Shown piece by piece: positions 12,779 through 24,468 of a stretch of 64,000 bases of DNA; position 1 is the stretch's first letter; each line of letters starts with the position of its first letter. The DNA comes from Aphelocoma coerulescens (Eukaryota; Chordata; Aves; Passeriformes; Corvidae). The notes beneath the pieces are model-generated. The model worked only from the letters and a program-made list of their open reading frames with translations. It was not told the origin of the DNA and made no database searches. The translations under genes were made by a program, and so were the position numbers. The stretch spans positions 17,521,578 to 17,585,577 of the forward strand of contig NC_091014.1 in the NCBI RefSeq assembly GCF_041296385.1, given 5' to 3'.

Positions 12779-13512
12779 GGTAAGGCCACAAACAACTCAC
12801 TCAACAAGGCTTTTAAAAGGGTTTATGGTTGTTCATATACTCTGAGTCAGACACATGAGACAAATACCAACAAGATATTCTCAAGAGGTCAAAACAACAT
12901 AAAAGACTTTACTGGCAACTTTAGAATATCAGAGAACTTTGGCAAAAGGTTTAGAGCAGCATTCAATCAACATGAAACACTTCCAAAAAGCATCAACTTA
13001 ACCCATTCAACTTAGCAAACTCTAAACCCTTTTGATTTTAAGTTACACAAAAATTTTGAGAAGAGGGAAATAGAAGAAAGCAAGAAAGAGAGAAAAGATA
13101 TAGAAAAGAACAGATATAGCTACAAACTCCCAGGATCCAGCAGTGTTCAGCTGATAGAAATTCCAAAAGGAGGTAGGATTAAGACATGTAAACACATGTC
13201 TTAATATTCATATATATATAAAATTAAGCCTCATATTCAGCTTTAAATACTTGGCCTTCCTGGGCTTTTCCCCCAGGTGGAACTTCTGGTCATTTGGCCA
13301 ATTAGGAGCTGAATTAGAGGTCCAGGGGCATTTGTGAAGCTCCGGTATGCCAGGGACTGGCAGTCACTGCCAGGCAGGAATACTGGCTCCAGGGAGGTGG
13401 GGTGTGTGGGGCAATGCAATGCCTTGCTAGGGCAAGGCCTGACTTGCCCCTTCTCCCACATGTATGCACCCCAAAATGTCTCCAGAGATCAGTCTTTGCA
13501 CTCTCTCACACC
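12779..13512 (-). mobile_element. Probable ERV LTR, minus strand
   Basis: Read on the minus strand there is a CCAAT-type box (CTAATTGGCC, near 13300) and then a TATTTAAAG box (near 13245). Further on, AGTAAAGTCTTTTATG near 12910 could serve as a weak poly(A) region, followed by a T/G-rich tail that ends near 12779. The order fits U3-R-U5. A 12-bp perfect hairpin (13178-13205) sits inside. Edges are uncertain because no TG...CA pair with a target duplication can be fixed. Related sequence may continue rightward to about 13960. The 72-codon frame inside is not a gene. Confidence 0.4.
13178..13205. repeat. Perfect 12-bp inverted repeat with 4-base loop
   Basis: ATTAAGACATGT, loop AAAC, ACATGTCTTAAT. 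All 12 pairs match. Confidence 0.9.
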
Positions 13513-14409
13513 ATGCAGGGTAAGTGATTTGTGAGCCAAGGTAGTTTTAATGGTATTGGCACTCTCTGGAGCAGACCGGCCTCCATGCCTCCCTTCCCCA
13601 GAAGAAATTATCAGACAGCAGACAGCTATGGCTACTTGAGAGGAAACAGGATAAGGAAAGTCTCTGAACAAACAGTTGAACAGTCTGCAGGACTTGTCAC
13701 AGCTTTACAATACTGCCTCTTGTCCTTTTCTAATGTCACACAGAGAAACAGAGTATTTCCCCTCAGAGAGTACCTCTCATACTTCCATATATGTTCTTTG
13801 CTTCTTCTGGGGGATTCTGGAAGGACAGGAACCAGTATACATCCTTCCTCTGGGCAAACAACCTCACAGCCCAGTGCATTTGCTTTGTCCTTGTCCTTCA
13901 TTCTCTCATTTTGCCTGTAAGCTCTTATTTTCTTAGTCATCCCAGTTCCTTTACTCCATTATGAGACAGTAACCTTTTACTTCTGTGATACTACACTGGT
14001 TTTATTTCTATTTGTAGCACTCCTTTTATAACTGTCGTCACTTGCATCCCACACACAGACATCTCCTCTCTTGTATTCAGCACAGTGCAAATAATAATTT
14101 CCTGTCAAGCATTTTCTACTTGAATGCATTTTTCTTCCAGTTTAAAAAATAAAAGGTATATAAATATCTTCATTTTTATTTTAAAAATCTAAAGGACAAA
14201 GTTATTTTTAATTGTGTCTGAAAAATACCTTATGGTTGGGACTGAGGGCAGTTGATATAAATTTTTACATCATTGAAGAAGACCATGAGGAATCTGAACA
14301 AATATTTTCTGAAGCTCTAAGATTTTAAACATGACTTTGACACTTGTTTTTTTTCTACCCTTTGCCTTTAAAACACAACACATGACCATGTAGGTGCACT
14401 CATCTGGCC
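13513..14409. other. Non-coding sequence with overlapping short frames
   Basis: Several frames of 86-129 codons overlap on both strands at 13531-13940. They share no family motif that I know and lie beside a probable LTR. I treat them as chance or repeat-derived. The rest is AT-rich. Confidence 0.5.
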
Positions 14410-14516
14410 AAGAAAGCCATTGGCATCCGGGCCTGTATCAGGAAGAGTGTGGCCAGCAGGATCAGGGAAGTGATTCTTCCCCTGTACTTGGCACTGGTGT
14501 GGCCACACCTGGAGTA
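14410..14516 (+). mobile_element. CR1 LINE internal fragment (reverse-transcriptase C-terminal part)
   Basis: The plus strand matches the CR1 ORF2 segment that encodes the AKKA(I/N)GI-type motif, followed by SVASR and a [14 protein letters not shown] stretch just before the HLEY region. The segment stops after CACACCTGGAGTAG, so neither the last part of the frame nor the 3' tail is present. That is unusual, because CR1 copies are normally 5'-truncated and keep their 3' end. Confidence 0.75.
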
Positions 14517-17195
14517 GCTCCATCTTAATGATTGCCTATTATCTAAACGTATAATAAAAACTTATTAAACATATATTGTGTGTTATATTTCTGAAAAATA
14601 TTTTTGAGAACATTTTTGTTACCAGATTAATGTGTCCTTCTAGTCTCTGAAAGAAGTGTTTCTTCTTTGAGTCTAGTAAGATACTTAAAGATCTCCAGTT
14701 TCATATGCATTCATGAAGCTGTGTGATGGACTGACAAAACAAGTGTGTTATACCATGGATTTTAGCTCCAAAACAGAAAGCCTGGTATCTTAATACAGAA
14801 TTGCTCCAAGGCCACAGATTTGTACACCAGGTTTAATTCACAAGCTCATTATAATTACTGACTTAGAAGCCCTCCCAGAAAAATTAAAAAGTAAAAATAA
14901 AAAAAAATTGAAAGGACAAGTCAAATCTGCCACTGCTGCTGAGACAGCCAAAATGACACTATTACCCTGGGTATGTGTATTTCTGCATATCAGGGGTACT
15001 TGAATTGGCATGTTTCAAATGCACATGATCTTCGTTGCTATTATTCCCAGTGGGATGTTTTCAAAATGGCACATTCATCTACAGTAGTGTCTCCTCTGTC
15101 TCCTTCAAATAATATAAAAAATTTTCTTATTTTAAACTTGCAGTAACTATTTACCTGAACCACTCAAAAGAATCCTATATTTTTGGAGCTGTTTAAAACA
15201 GCATTTCACTGCTAATAATATCACAAAAATATTGCCAGCTAGGTCTGAAAGCCAGACCTCCTGCAGAGCAGGAGTTATGCTTGATTATGTAAAATTATTT
15301 TTCTTGCCAATAGGAACTACATGAAAGATTCCAGAATGATTTTGCTATCAATTGGAAGTGATGAAACATCTGGTTTCTTGCATTAACTGGGTTTATTTTG
15401 CAGCAGAATTTTGATTTACTTTTAAGAACTGAAGGAGAAAATTTATAATGAAAGTTTCAAGTACTTGAAAAACCATTATTCTGTACAAGTAAATGAGATA
15501 TGTCACATTAAATTATATATGTCTTAAGTGTTTGACACTTTTGATAAAAACTGGTGAAAAACAGTCCCCTGAAGCTTTAGTATGTGTACCCTGTGGGTTA
15601 ATTTTAAAAAACCACAACAATTAAAAATCTACCACACAAAAAAACAACCTGACACAACACTAACCAAAACCCACAAGCTCTGTTTGTGTTAAAACATATG
15701 CAGGTACTTTGTAAAGTAAAGCATGCAAAATAAGCCTTTATATATTTGGTACAAAGAAAACCTAAACTGAGCAGCACAGACAGACTCACCTTCCTGGAGT
15801 ACTTAGAAAAGTAGAGACAGCAATACCGTTCACATGAGCAAATATTTCAAATGTAGGTAGTCATTACACGTTTTAAGAGACATCGTGGGTTATTTCAGAA
15901 TACAACCAGAAAGAATTTAACTACATTATTGTAAAGAAAATCTATTTGCATGTAGATTTCCTAAGTGTTTTCTTATGGTAGAAATCTGAGCAAGTTGCAA
16001 GGGATTATGAAACATTATTTATTTATTTATTTAGGTGATAAAAGCAGTAATTACACAAGTATCATTATCTTCCAGTAACAGAGAAAAGAATGCAAGATAA
16101 TATAAGAAGCTATTTTATTTTTATTTTCACTCTAGAGATGCTTCTAATCTTTCACTGTTACTTTTCTTCTCTGCACCTGGTGAAATTGATAAGATGCACT
16201 GTTGAGCATGCAGATAAACACATGCTGTATCAAAATAGAGTAAAAACACTTTTGAATTTCCAAGATGTTTGTCTTATGCGTACATTTAAAAATAAATCCA
16301 TAACAATTCCCTTGGGTACTTATGTGATTTAACATTGCAGTTAAGTAGATTCTTAAATTGTAACATGTAAAAATATAAAATGTAAAAATGCTTTTTGTCC
16401 ACATGAGCAGGTTTTGATCTCTGCAAAATTGTGTAAAATGAAAATAATCTCAAAGATTTAACCAAATCAGAATTTAGTCCAGAGGATTTATTACAAATTC
16501 GAAAAACATCTATGAATTCCTTGTCATGGCTGTTGCTTTAGAGCAGATGATAGGAGATGTAAGCACAGATAAAAACAACATGCATGGAAAAAAGCCCACA
16601 ACTTTTTCACTATTGAATTTATGTTTTAAAGCATGAATTCTGACTAATGTTTCTAGGGGTGTGTTCAACAGGTGGGGTATGCAGTGCTCAAATACTCAAC
16701 ATTCTTACCTACAGAATCCACCTGAAGATTCTGATTCTGGGCTCTTCCTGGTTGCAAGGAGCATGGATGGTGCACGTCAGACCCAAGCCTACTGTCACGT
16801 GCCTAGTTTCCAGCTGAACTGGAAAGGTACACTGGAAGAAGAAGTGCTCTGAGTCTTCAGGGTAAAATCCTCACCAGTGAAAAATATCAGAGCCCTATCA
16901 TGATACTGCCTCAAACTGCATTTTGATGTGAAGAAAAAGAGAGGGGAAAATAGCAAGCAAACAAAACATAACAAAAAAATCCTAGTTCTTGGCTGGTTAC
17001 TAGACTTTACTAAAGATGGTGTAGCCCATGATAAGGGTAAGAAATCATCTGGGATAAATGACTGATAAAATATACATGAGAGCAAAAGCCAATGGGGATG
17101 GTAATTGCATGGAAGTGGGAGTGCCAGAACAGTGAGGTGGATGACTCAAGAGCTGAAAAAGGCAAGAGCTCCATTCAGTAAGGAATATTTACTGG
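14517..17195. other. Non-coding AT-rich sequence
   Basis: No recognised element. There is a short (TTTA)n tract at 16017-16033. Open frames reach at most 96 codons and none is recognisable. Confidence 0.55.
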
Positions 17196-17243
17196 TGATC
17201 CTTGTGGGTCCCTTCCAACTCAGAATATTCTGTGAATCTGTGA
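17196..17243 (+). mobile_element. CR1 3'-end remnant
   Basis: The segment reads CTTGTGGGTCCCTTCCAACTC followed by ATTCTGTGAATCTGTGA. This is the typical end of a plus-strand CR1: the CCCTTCCAAC motif and an ATTCTGTG-type octamer repeat. Only about 50 bases remain. Confidence 0.75.
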
Positions 17244-18543
17244 AGGGAGAAAGAGGGAATTAAACCAACATAAGTAAAGCCATTGCCTGATTCCAGGACA
17301 CGTATACAATTTTAAATGTCTCACATGCATTTTTAAGAAACTAGTTGATTGGTTGTTTTTTTCTCTCAGTAGGGTGCATACAGATGGAATAAAATGCATT
17401 GAAATTTAGAGGATTTTTGCTATTTAGTCTATAGGACTGCATATATACCTTGATATTCATTAGCTTTACATAAACCACCACAAAGTCTTTGTCTGTCAAT
17501 GTACTAAAAATGTCAATGTTTTGTTGGTTTTTTTTTGTTTTAGCCTTCCCCCCACCTGCTGGAAGTAAACATTTATTTATTTTATATGAATAATTCAGTT
17601 GGGATATTGACTAAAAGGTATTCTTGAGAAACTGCTTTTCAACCCAGATTGAGTATTACATGATTACATCTATACTTAATAATCATACTCTTTTGAGACC
17701 TTCTATGCATGTTCTATATATGTAAAATGAGGTCTGGAAACTTCTTATATTTCTAAAAACCACCATAAACTCTTCAAAAATATTTAGTGTCAGATATTCT
17801 TATCATTCATTCTCTCATAAATACATAATTTCTTTGTGTAAAGCTGTATAACAAACAGAATTTAAATCCCTGCAACAATCCTGTTTTCCCTTAATATTTT
17901 ATGTTAACTTGGGAGGGGAATGAAATAGTTTATATTAAAAGAGATGTAATAGGAAAAGGATTCTATTTTGCTCTTGTGTTTAGGACATATGCTCTTATAT
18001 CACTGTCTTTCATGCATCAATCTTCTCTGGGCTAAAACAACAATGTTGTTAAATATTACACAGAGAATTTTGAGTGAGTTTGGGGAGAGTTTTGGTGTTG
18101 GGGTCTTTTTGATAGTTGTTGCTGTTATTGAATTAGTTAGCTGATGGTGTGCTCAGTAGCATCATGGACATGCAAGCTGATTTTTCACCAGCCAGCCATT
18201 AATAAAATTCTCTAGCATGAATAGACCTGGAGCAATGATTTCAGCCTGCAATAAAATATCTCTCAATTTTTTCACAACTTTGAATGCAGAAAAGTGTCAT
18301 TTCCGAGGAAAAATGATGTTTTACAATGTGTATTTAATGCATTTTCGAATGTGTATTTTTATAACCATTCAATTCAAGACAGTCAACTTTGTCTTTTTCA
18401 TAACACGAAAGTGTGAGTATCATAGCAAAATCTCTCACTTATTGAAAAAACCCAGATATCTTTATTCTCTTTGTTTTGAAAATTCAATGAGAGGCAGGTA
18501 GGCACGTCATTTTGAAAATTGATATTTCCACTGAAATGCAAAA
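17244..18543. other. Non-coding AT-rich sequence
   Basis: Nothing recognised. A poly-T stretch lies near 17528-17541, and a 94-codon frame at 18217-18501 has no recognisable similarity. Confidence 0.5.
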
Positions 18544-18615
18544 AAATCTAGGATAAATATAATTACAGGATCTAGGATTAATAAATTTTTAAAATCTAGG
18601 ATAAATAAAATTACA
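18544..18615. repeat. Imperfect repeat of a 24-base AT-rich unit
   Basis: AAATCTAGGATAAATATAAT... at 18544-18567 recurs at 18592-18615 with one mismatch. A shorter related piece (ATCTAGGATTAATAAAT) lies between them. Confidence 0.75.
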
Positions 18616-18758
18616 CTAACAAAGTGACAAGCTAAAATATGTAGCGTTACATTGCAAAGCAAGTCCTCCTGTCATATTTGTCAGAGGGGCCTTGGCATTC
18701 ATTCTGCTTTCGTCTGCATTTCTCATCCCATCATCAATGAAGCTTACAACAACCACTG

Positions 18759-18820
18759 AAATCATAGAGTAGAAGCATTTGTAAATCTTAAAATCATAGA
18801 GTAGAAGCATTTGTAAATCT
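18759..18820. repeat. Tandem duplication, 32-base period, two copies
   Basis: AAATCATAGAGTAGAAGCAT... at 18759-18790 is repeated at 18791-18820 without mismatch over the 30 bases of the second copy. Confidence 0.9.
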
Positions 18821-19004
18821 GAATTCATAGGTAAACTGCACCCAAAATATTTACTAACAGAACGATATGTATAAAACTTGTTCATATATGTTTTTGTACC
18901 CAGGTACAACTATGACAGATACCCGAGAAATTCTGTTAATGATTTAACATTACAATATCAAACTGACAGTAGAACCTTATTTTTCAACAAAGTAAAAATA
19001 TCTC

Positions 19005-19405
19005 TGTGGTCTCAAAAGGACTAGAGCCACACATCAAAAACAGACATCTTTATTGAGGCAGTAGGAAAGATGAGCAACAGTGCACACATGTGGTGACTCA
19101 CCCAACCACTGACAGCAAGCACAAGTGGTGTCCAGATCATCTGGAAGCAACAGCCAATGGTACCTTTTAAATGTAAGAGTTGAGCTGCCCCTTGTGTCCC
19201 TCGGAGGTTGTGGGATCACAGAGAAATGTACCCTACATCAGTTTTGTGTGGGGCACCCTGCCTGTGGTGTTGGACAGGGGCAAGCTGTTGGCAGCCTGTG
19301 CTGCCAACACTGGTCAAGGGGCAGAGTGTCAGGACACAGGGCTTCAGTCTCTCAGTTCAGTATCTCCACCTAGTAAATACAAATTTTTCTAAAGTCAAGC
19401 AGTGA
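19005..19405 (-). mobile_element. Possible ERV LTR, minus strand
   Basis: On the minus strand a TTTAAAAGG box (about 19163-19172) is followed about 110 bases on by AATAAA (19049-19054) and a T/G-rich tail, which matches the R-region layout of an LTR. The segment is richer in GC than its flanks. I cannot fix TG...CA ends or a target duplication, and I do not recognise the family. The short frames on both strands are not genes. Confidence 0.4.
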
Positions 19406-20254
19406 ACCCACTGAATACCTAATAAAAATGCTACACTATCCCTGCACACAGTATGAACTGGTAGTATCTGAACTGTCAGAGTGGTTTCATGCTATCCAGA
19501 CCCCTGTGTTGCAAATATGTGTAGAAATATTAAGGCCTTTGTTCAAAAAAGGACTTCAATCTATATCCTGTGCTGAATTGTGAGGGGTTTTCCAAACTGT
19601 GACAATTCATGTTCATAAAATGCCACCTGCTTAAATGCTGAACAAGATTCTACGCAATAAATCCCACAAGAATTAAATATTAACTGGTAAAACTCACTGG
19701 TCCTGAATCTCCATGCAAAGTCTTCAGCAGCTGGTAACCAGGATTTTAATGCCTACTAGGTAGCAGAATAGAGTCCACTCACTATTTGTCCCTTATGTCC
19801 ACCTTCTCTTGCCATGTCCTTTATTTAAGCATGAAATCTATTTATGCATCATTTTACAAGACTTTTTCCAATGATTGAAATTCCTTATGGCCTTTGTCTT
19901 TTCCAGACTGTACCTGGTGTGCAGTCTGCCTTTTCTGAGAAATGTTGACGAAAAGATAATGAGAATACAACATGGGGAACCTTAGTCTTCTTGGATGATC
20001 CTCAGATGTTTAAGAGCAAATCCTGGCAAAAGTAAAGAAAACAACCCAGATTACCATTGATCTTTTGCCAGGACAGCTATATTGAAGCTTGTGTGTCTTG
20101 GCAATGGAACTCGATCTTTGATAACATTTAGATATAAAGTTCTGTTGACACCACTGTGAGACCTGGAAAAATGCCACTCACAAATAGATATGGTGCTTTT
20201 GTCTCAAGTCAAAACTATAGGACACTGCTAGTCAGCCTCTGTCTACCTCAAACA
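19406..20254. other. Non-coding sequence
   Basis: No feature recognised. Confidence 0.5.
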
Positions 20255-20640
20255 AATTGGACTGGAGAGTCCCACAGGGTTCAATCCTGTAACTTACTCT
20301 GTTCCAATGTCCTTTTCTCAATAGCTGTAGATCTGAGGAAATTCAGAGGTTGTACATATTTTTTTTTGACCCATATAGTGGTTTTTTTACTCAGGCTCTT
20401 TTCAGCCTGGCAGAGTGGAGGCCTGGATGCTACCCAGCTGGCTGAAATTCAACCCAATTAAAGCCCCTATTGTAACAAGTAGTAGAGGGAAACATTTCCT
20501 GTTTCAGTGGCAGTGTACTAAGCTTCTCAATCAGATCAGGGTTCATGTTCAATCAGTGTCAAAGTATCCCAGTGCTATGTGGGAGGCCTTGCTGAATGAC
20601 TACATCTTTCACATTACTGCTTTGACCCTGTGATCCATTA
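20255..20640 (+). mobile_element. Decayed LINE reverse-transcriptase fragment (L2/CR1 clade)
   Basis: Conceptual reading across several frames gives, in the right order, DWRVPQGSIL (the VPQGS motif of LINE reverse transcriptase), a position where the YADD block would fall, and then VEAWMLPSWLKFNPIKAPIV. The last resembles the WM...(W)LKLNP.KTE motif that follows YADD in L2- and CR1-clade elements. Further on, a VQSVSK...F(H)IT stretch resembles the QVNAVSK...HLRNI block of L2. A stop codon follows VPQGSIL and at least two frameshifts separate the blocks, so this is an old inactive copy. It may continue to about 20850. The family name is inference from motifs. Confidence 0.6.
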
Positions 20641-23600
20641 AATCCTAATTTCTAATGCTTGACTTCCTTCTACTGGTGGCCTGATTCAAGTCCTGCAAGT
20701 CCTTCAGTTGCTTTTACTGAGGACTGGATCAGGATCTGTCCAGAGAGCTCCTTCTTTCAGTCTGATTTAGCTGCTACCTCCTGCATGAGTTTGGGGAGAG
20801 AGACCATGTTCCACCTGGGCTATGCAAAGTTTGCAGTGTATTAAGGCATGCATGTAAATTTCAAAATGTTAACCACACTCTAAAAGCCAAAGTTACCCTA
20901 AAAAACAAATTCTAGGCTTGACTTCCTATCACATTGGAGGTGGTTATCTCACAGGAAAAAATTATCAGAGATGGAAAAGCCAGGCACTCCCTGGAACTCA
21001 CTTGAAGCAGAAACATACTCACCTATGACCATGTCTAGACCTAGAAAGAGTTCCAAATGACTTTTTTTGCTCTGGCTTTCTGCTGATGGTGAACTGTAAT
21101 CCCCAAGGCATCTGGCCAACTGCTCCCTTCTTTCAGTGTTCTCTCTTTGCTTGAAACTTCATACACAGGTGAGGGCATGGAACCTTGCCTTTCCATTATA
21201 AAGCATTACTGGCACAATTTCAGACATATAAAAGCACACCTAATTACCACACATAATAAATAGAATATTTGCCTTCAAGTATATTATTTTTTTTTAGAAG
21301 TTTTAAGACAACCTATAAAAAAGTTGGTTTGCACTAGTTACTGTACTTAATTATGAAGACACTTTTAACCTTCCTTTTTAAAGGAAAATCCTGCTATCAC
21401 TTTTTTTAACAGTATTATTCCTTTCCCCCATTGTCCTGTACATCACGCAGTCACAGAAAAATTAATTCAGCTCACTAAAGAAAAGGTATTTAGTGTGACT
21501 TGAGATGTTGTAAAATACTGAAGTGTTTACATGAGACTGGCAGATATGATTGAAGACTTCTGAGAGGTGTATTTGGTTCTTGAAGGCTGAGGAACAAAAT
21601 CACTACTTTGACATTGAAAACATATATGACAAAAATTGAAACAATTCAAGAATGAGGCAAATGGATAGTTTATGCCTTCTGATGCCTACAACTTCTAATA
21701 ATATTAAATTCTAAAGTGGAACAGTTAAAATGGTGATGATTTATTGAATAACAATCATCAGACTTGTTTTGAGAATGCTGGATGAGAAGAATATTTCTTT
21801 ACATCATACCATGGTATTATTGCCTTTTTCTCTCCTTCAAACCCAAACTGTCCCTTAGTCCTATCAAATAGATAATCAGTGCTGGAATATCTGCTATAGT
21901 TGTCCTGAATGTGAATTTGAAATTCTGATAAATCAAAGAGATTGAGATATTCAATGCTGTCCTTAGAACAGAAGAGCAAGTTTTCTCAAAGTAGGGGAAA
22001 AAATCAAAACAGAAAGATCCAGAGATCAGTGCTAAGTATATTTTGAAATATTCTTCTACTTGCATGCCTTGCAAAGTTTCTGATATTACCTTTTCATGCT
22101 GCCCTGGTACTTTGATTTGCTCTTCTTTTTTTCCTTTAGTGCAATTCTTTTTTGAAGAATTCACCAATGGTCTTACCTAAAGATTTTTTCAGTTCCAAAA
22201 TGTTCTTTATTCCTAACCAAAAAAATACTTGACATGGATTTATGCTGTGTGTTTGACTGGATGAGATCCCTTTAGTAGAAACTGTATATAGTTTTCCCAT
22301 GTATGTATATGAGCACTGTACCAAAAATATTTCATGGCAAGGTAATAATGGTGGGTTACAGAATGTTAATCTTTTATGCTACGTGAAGGCAAAAAATTCT
22401 TCAACTTGGTGAAACTATGACTTATCATATTTTTTGGAAAAAAAAAACATATTGACATTTTCATTCCAATTTATGACTGTATTGGCAAGAAGATAAAAAA
22501 CTGAAAAAGACATACATGCTACTTCATTATTTCAGGCAGTCAGGATGCAGAGATCACTGCAGAGCTATCAAAGCTTGTCAGTTTGATTTGTTTGGTTTGT
22601 TTTTTCTGATTTCTTTTTTAATTTTTTTTTATTTTGTTGTCATTCCTTTTTATTCTTTTTAATCCTCACATGAAGTGGCCCTAAACATCAGAGCACAGTA
22701 GATGAGATTTTTCTCCTCTTCTCTGAGGGAACTGGAAATCTAGAGATACTAGTCTTGTTATCCTTCAATCTATTTTCTGACTTGTGAGTTAAAGATCTCT
22801 AGAGTCATGTAATACTGTTTCAACAGTAGAACCCAGCTGATTATTATCCTCCACTACACAGTTAGTCTTCAAAGCAGGATGGGTTTGAATAAGCAGAAAA
22901 GACTTGATAGAAATCTAACACAGAGACACCCTTTGCTACCAAGTTGCATATTTGGACAATAGGGTGCTGACAAAATACTGCAGTTGGGAACAGCTCATAG
23001 AGAAGACAGCTACAGTGTCTGAAGTGCACCTTTGGCTCCTGGTGACTATTTTTGGGTTTTTTTGTTGTTGTCTCTCATACTGTTAAGTACTGCTAAGCCT
23101 CCCAGCTGTTCTGTTACGTGGTAACTGTGCTAACAAACAATACTGTTGGAAGGCTGTGTTTTTTAAGCTGCCAGCTTCAAGTGTGACTGCAGCTCATAGT
23201 ATGTGGTAAATGTAGAGAGGTTTTTGGAAGCTCTAAAGGAGATTAACTGCTGCCTCCTTCTTCAGCACATTAGTCAAAAGTAATCTTACAAATATTCCAT
23301 GCAGGCCAACATCTAGCTTCTGCTCTTGTGGCTGAAGCATTAGTGATAGTGTTTCACTTGGTAAGCTTGATAGTGTTTGCTGTCAGACCTTCCTGTTTAT
23401 TTCTCTCATAAACCTACTTCATATCTTATCTCTCTCCATAACTAATTTTTATAGCAACAAACTCACCACAAAAGTGAAGAAATCACATCTACACCTTAAA
23501 GCATGTCACTGCAGTAATACATATATTTCTGCGAACAGATAGAAAGCAAGCAAAGACAGGCATGACTGTAGATAAAGGAGGCCCTAACGGTGAAGATGAG

Positions 23601-24438
23601 ACTTGGATTCTGATCTCTGTTTCTGACATAGCTTCTCTATTTTCTCTAAAACCTGAACAACATTCAGAATATTACAAAAGTAATTCATGTCATTGACAAA
23701 AGTCTTCAAAAGTAATCATCAAGGTTTTGCTTTCCCATCACACACCTTGATTTCCCTCATGTGCCCTTTGTGAGAGAGCTTGTTCCAGGAGTCTTTACAA
23801 AGCCAACTGCAGCAGGAATGACAGAATGTGAGATTGAGTACCAAACTGTTCAGCAGTGTCCCATATAAATATGAATTTTGGAATTCAAGATACACGCAGA
23901 GGTGAACATGAACAGAAATGTTTAGCTCACTGTATATTACCTACTTCTCTCTATTCTACAAGGAAATCTCGGGGATGGAACCTCTGGTCGACTTATCTTG
24001 CTTGCAACCTCAGTAAAATACAGTTTGGAATCAGAAAGGAGCTGTTTCTGTATTGTTCTGTTAGCCTGTCCCTCCCTCTTTGCTGATGGCACTCAGCCCT
24101 TCCAGTTAGTAATTCTATTACGTACCCAACATTGAATGAGAATAAAAAAGAAACTCAACTTTAAGAATTAAACTATTCTTTTATCAAGACAATAATTTCA
24201 AAGGTCCTAAATTTATGCACATTCTGTGAGCAAAATCTAGCTTATCTGTGTAGCTCTGGCCATCCCTGAAATTATAGGACATTCATCTTCAATTTCTCAT
24301 GTCTTTACATTATTTAGTCTCTTCCTTTGTGACCATATAGGTCTCAGAGGGGAGAGCATTCTGTTACTTAATTGTTCCTGCAAAATCTTTTATTCTCCTT
24401 CGGAATGATATAATAAATGACAAACTGAGGTACTGTCC
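20641..24438. other. Non-coding AT-rich sequence, no element recognised
   Basis: Apart from a possible extension of the LINE relic to about 20850, I see only T-rich tracts (21287-21296, 22600-22640, 23050-23065) and short unrecognised frames up to 116 codons (21817-22167, minus). Confidence 0.5.
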
Positions 24439-24468
24439 TATCATGTCTTGGTAGTCAAAGACATGATA
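24439..24468. repeat. Perfect 11-bp inverted repeat with 8-base loop
   Basis: TATCATGTCTT and AAGACATGATA are separated by 8 bases. All 11 pairs match. No terminator or small-RNA context is evident. Confidence 0.85.

Noticed and set aside
13531..13940. 129-codon plus frame and 102-codon minus frame
   Set aside because: They overlap on opposite strands beside a probable LTR and show no motif.
16013..16033. (TTTA)n tract considered as a retroposon tail
   Set aside because: No recognisable element stands on either side. It is a short simple repeat.
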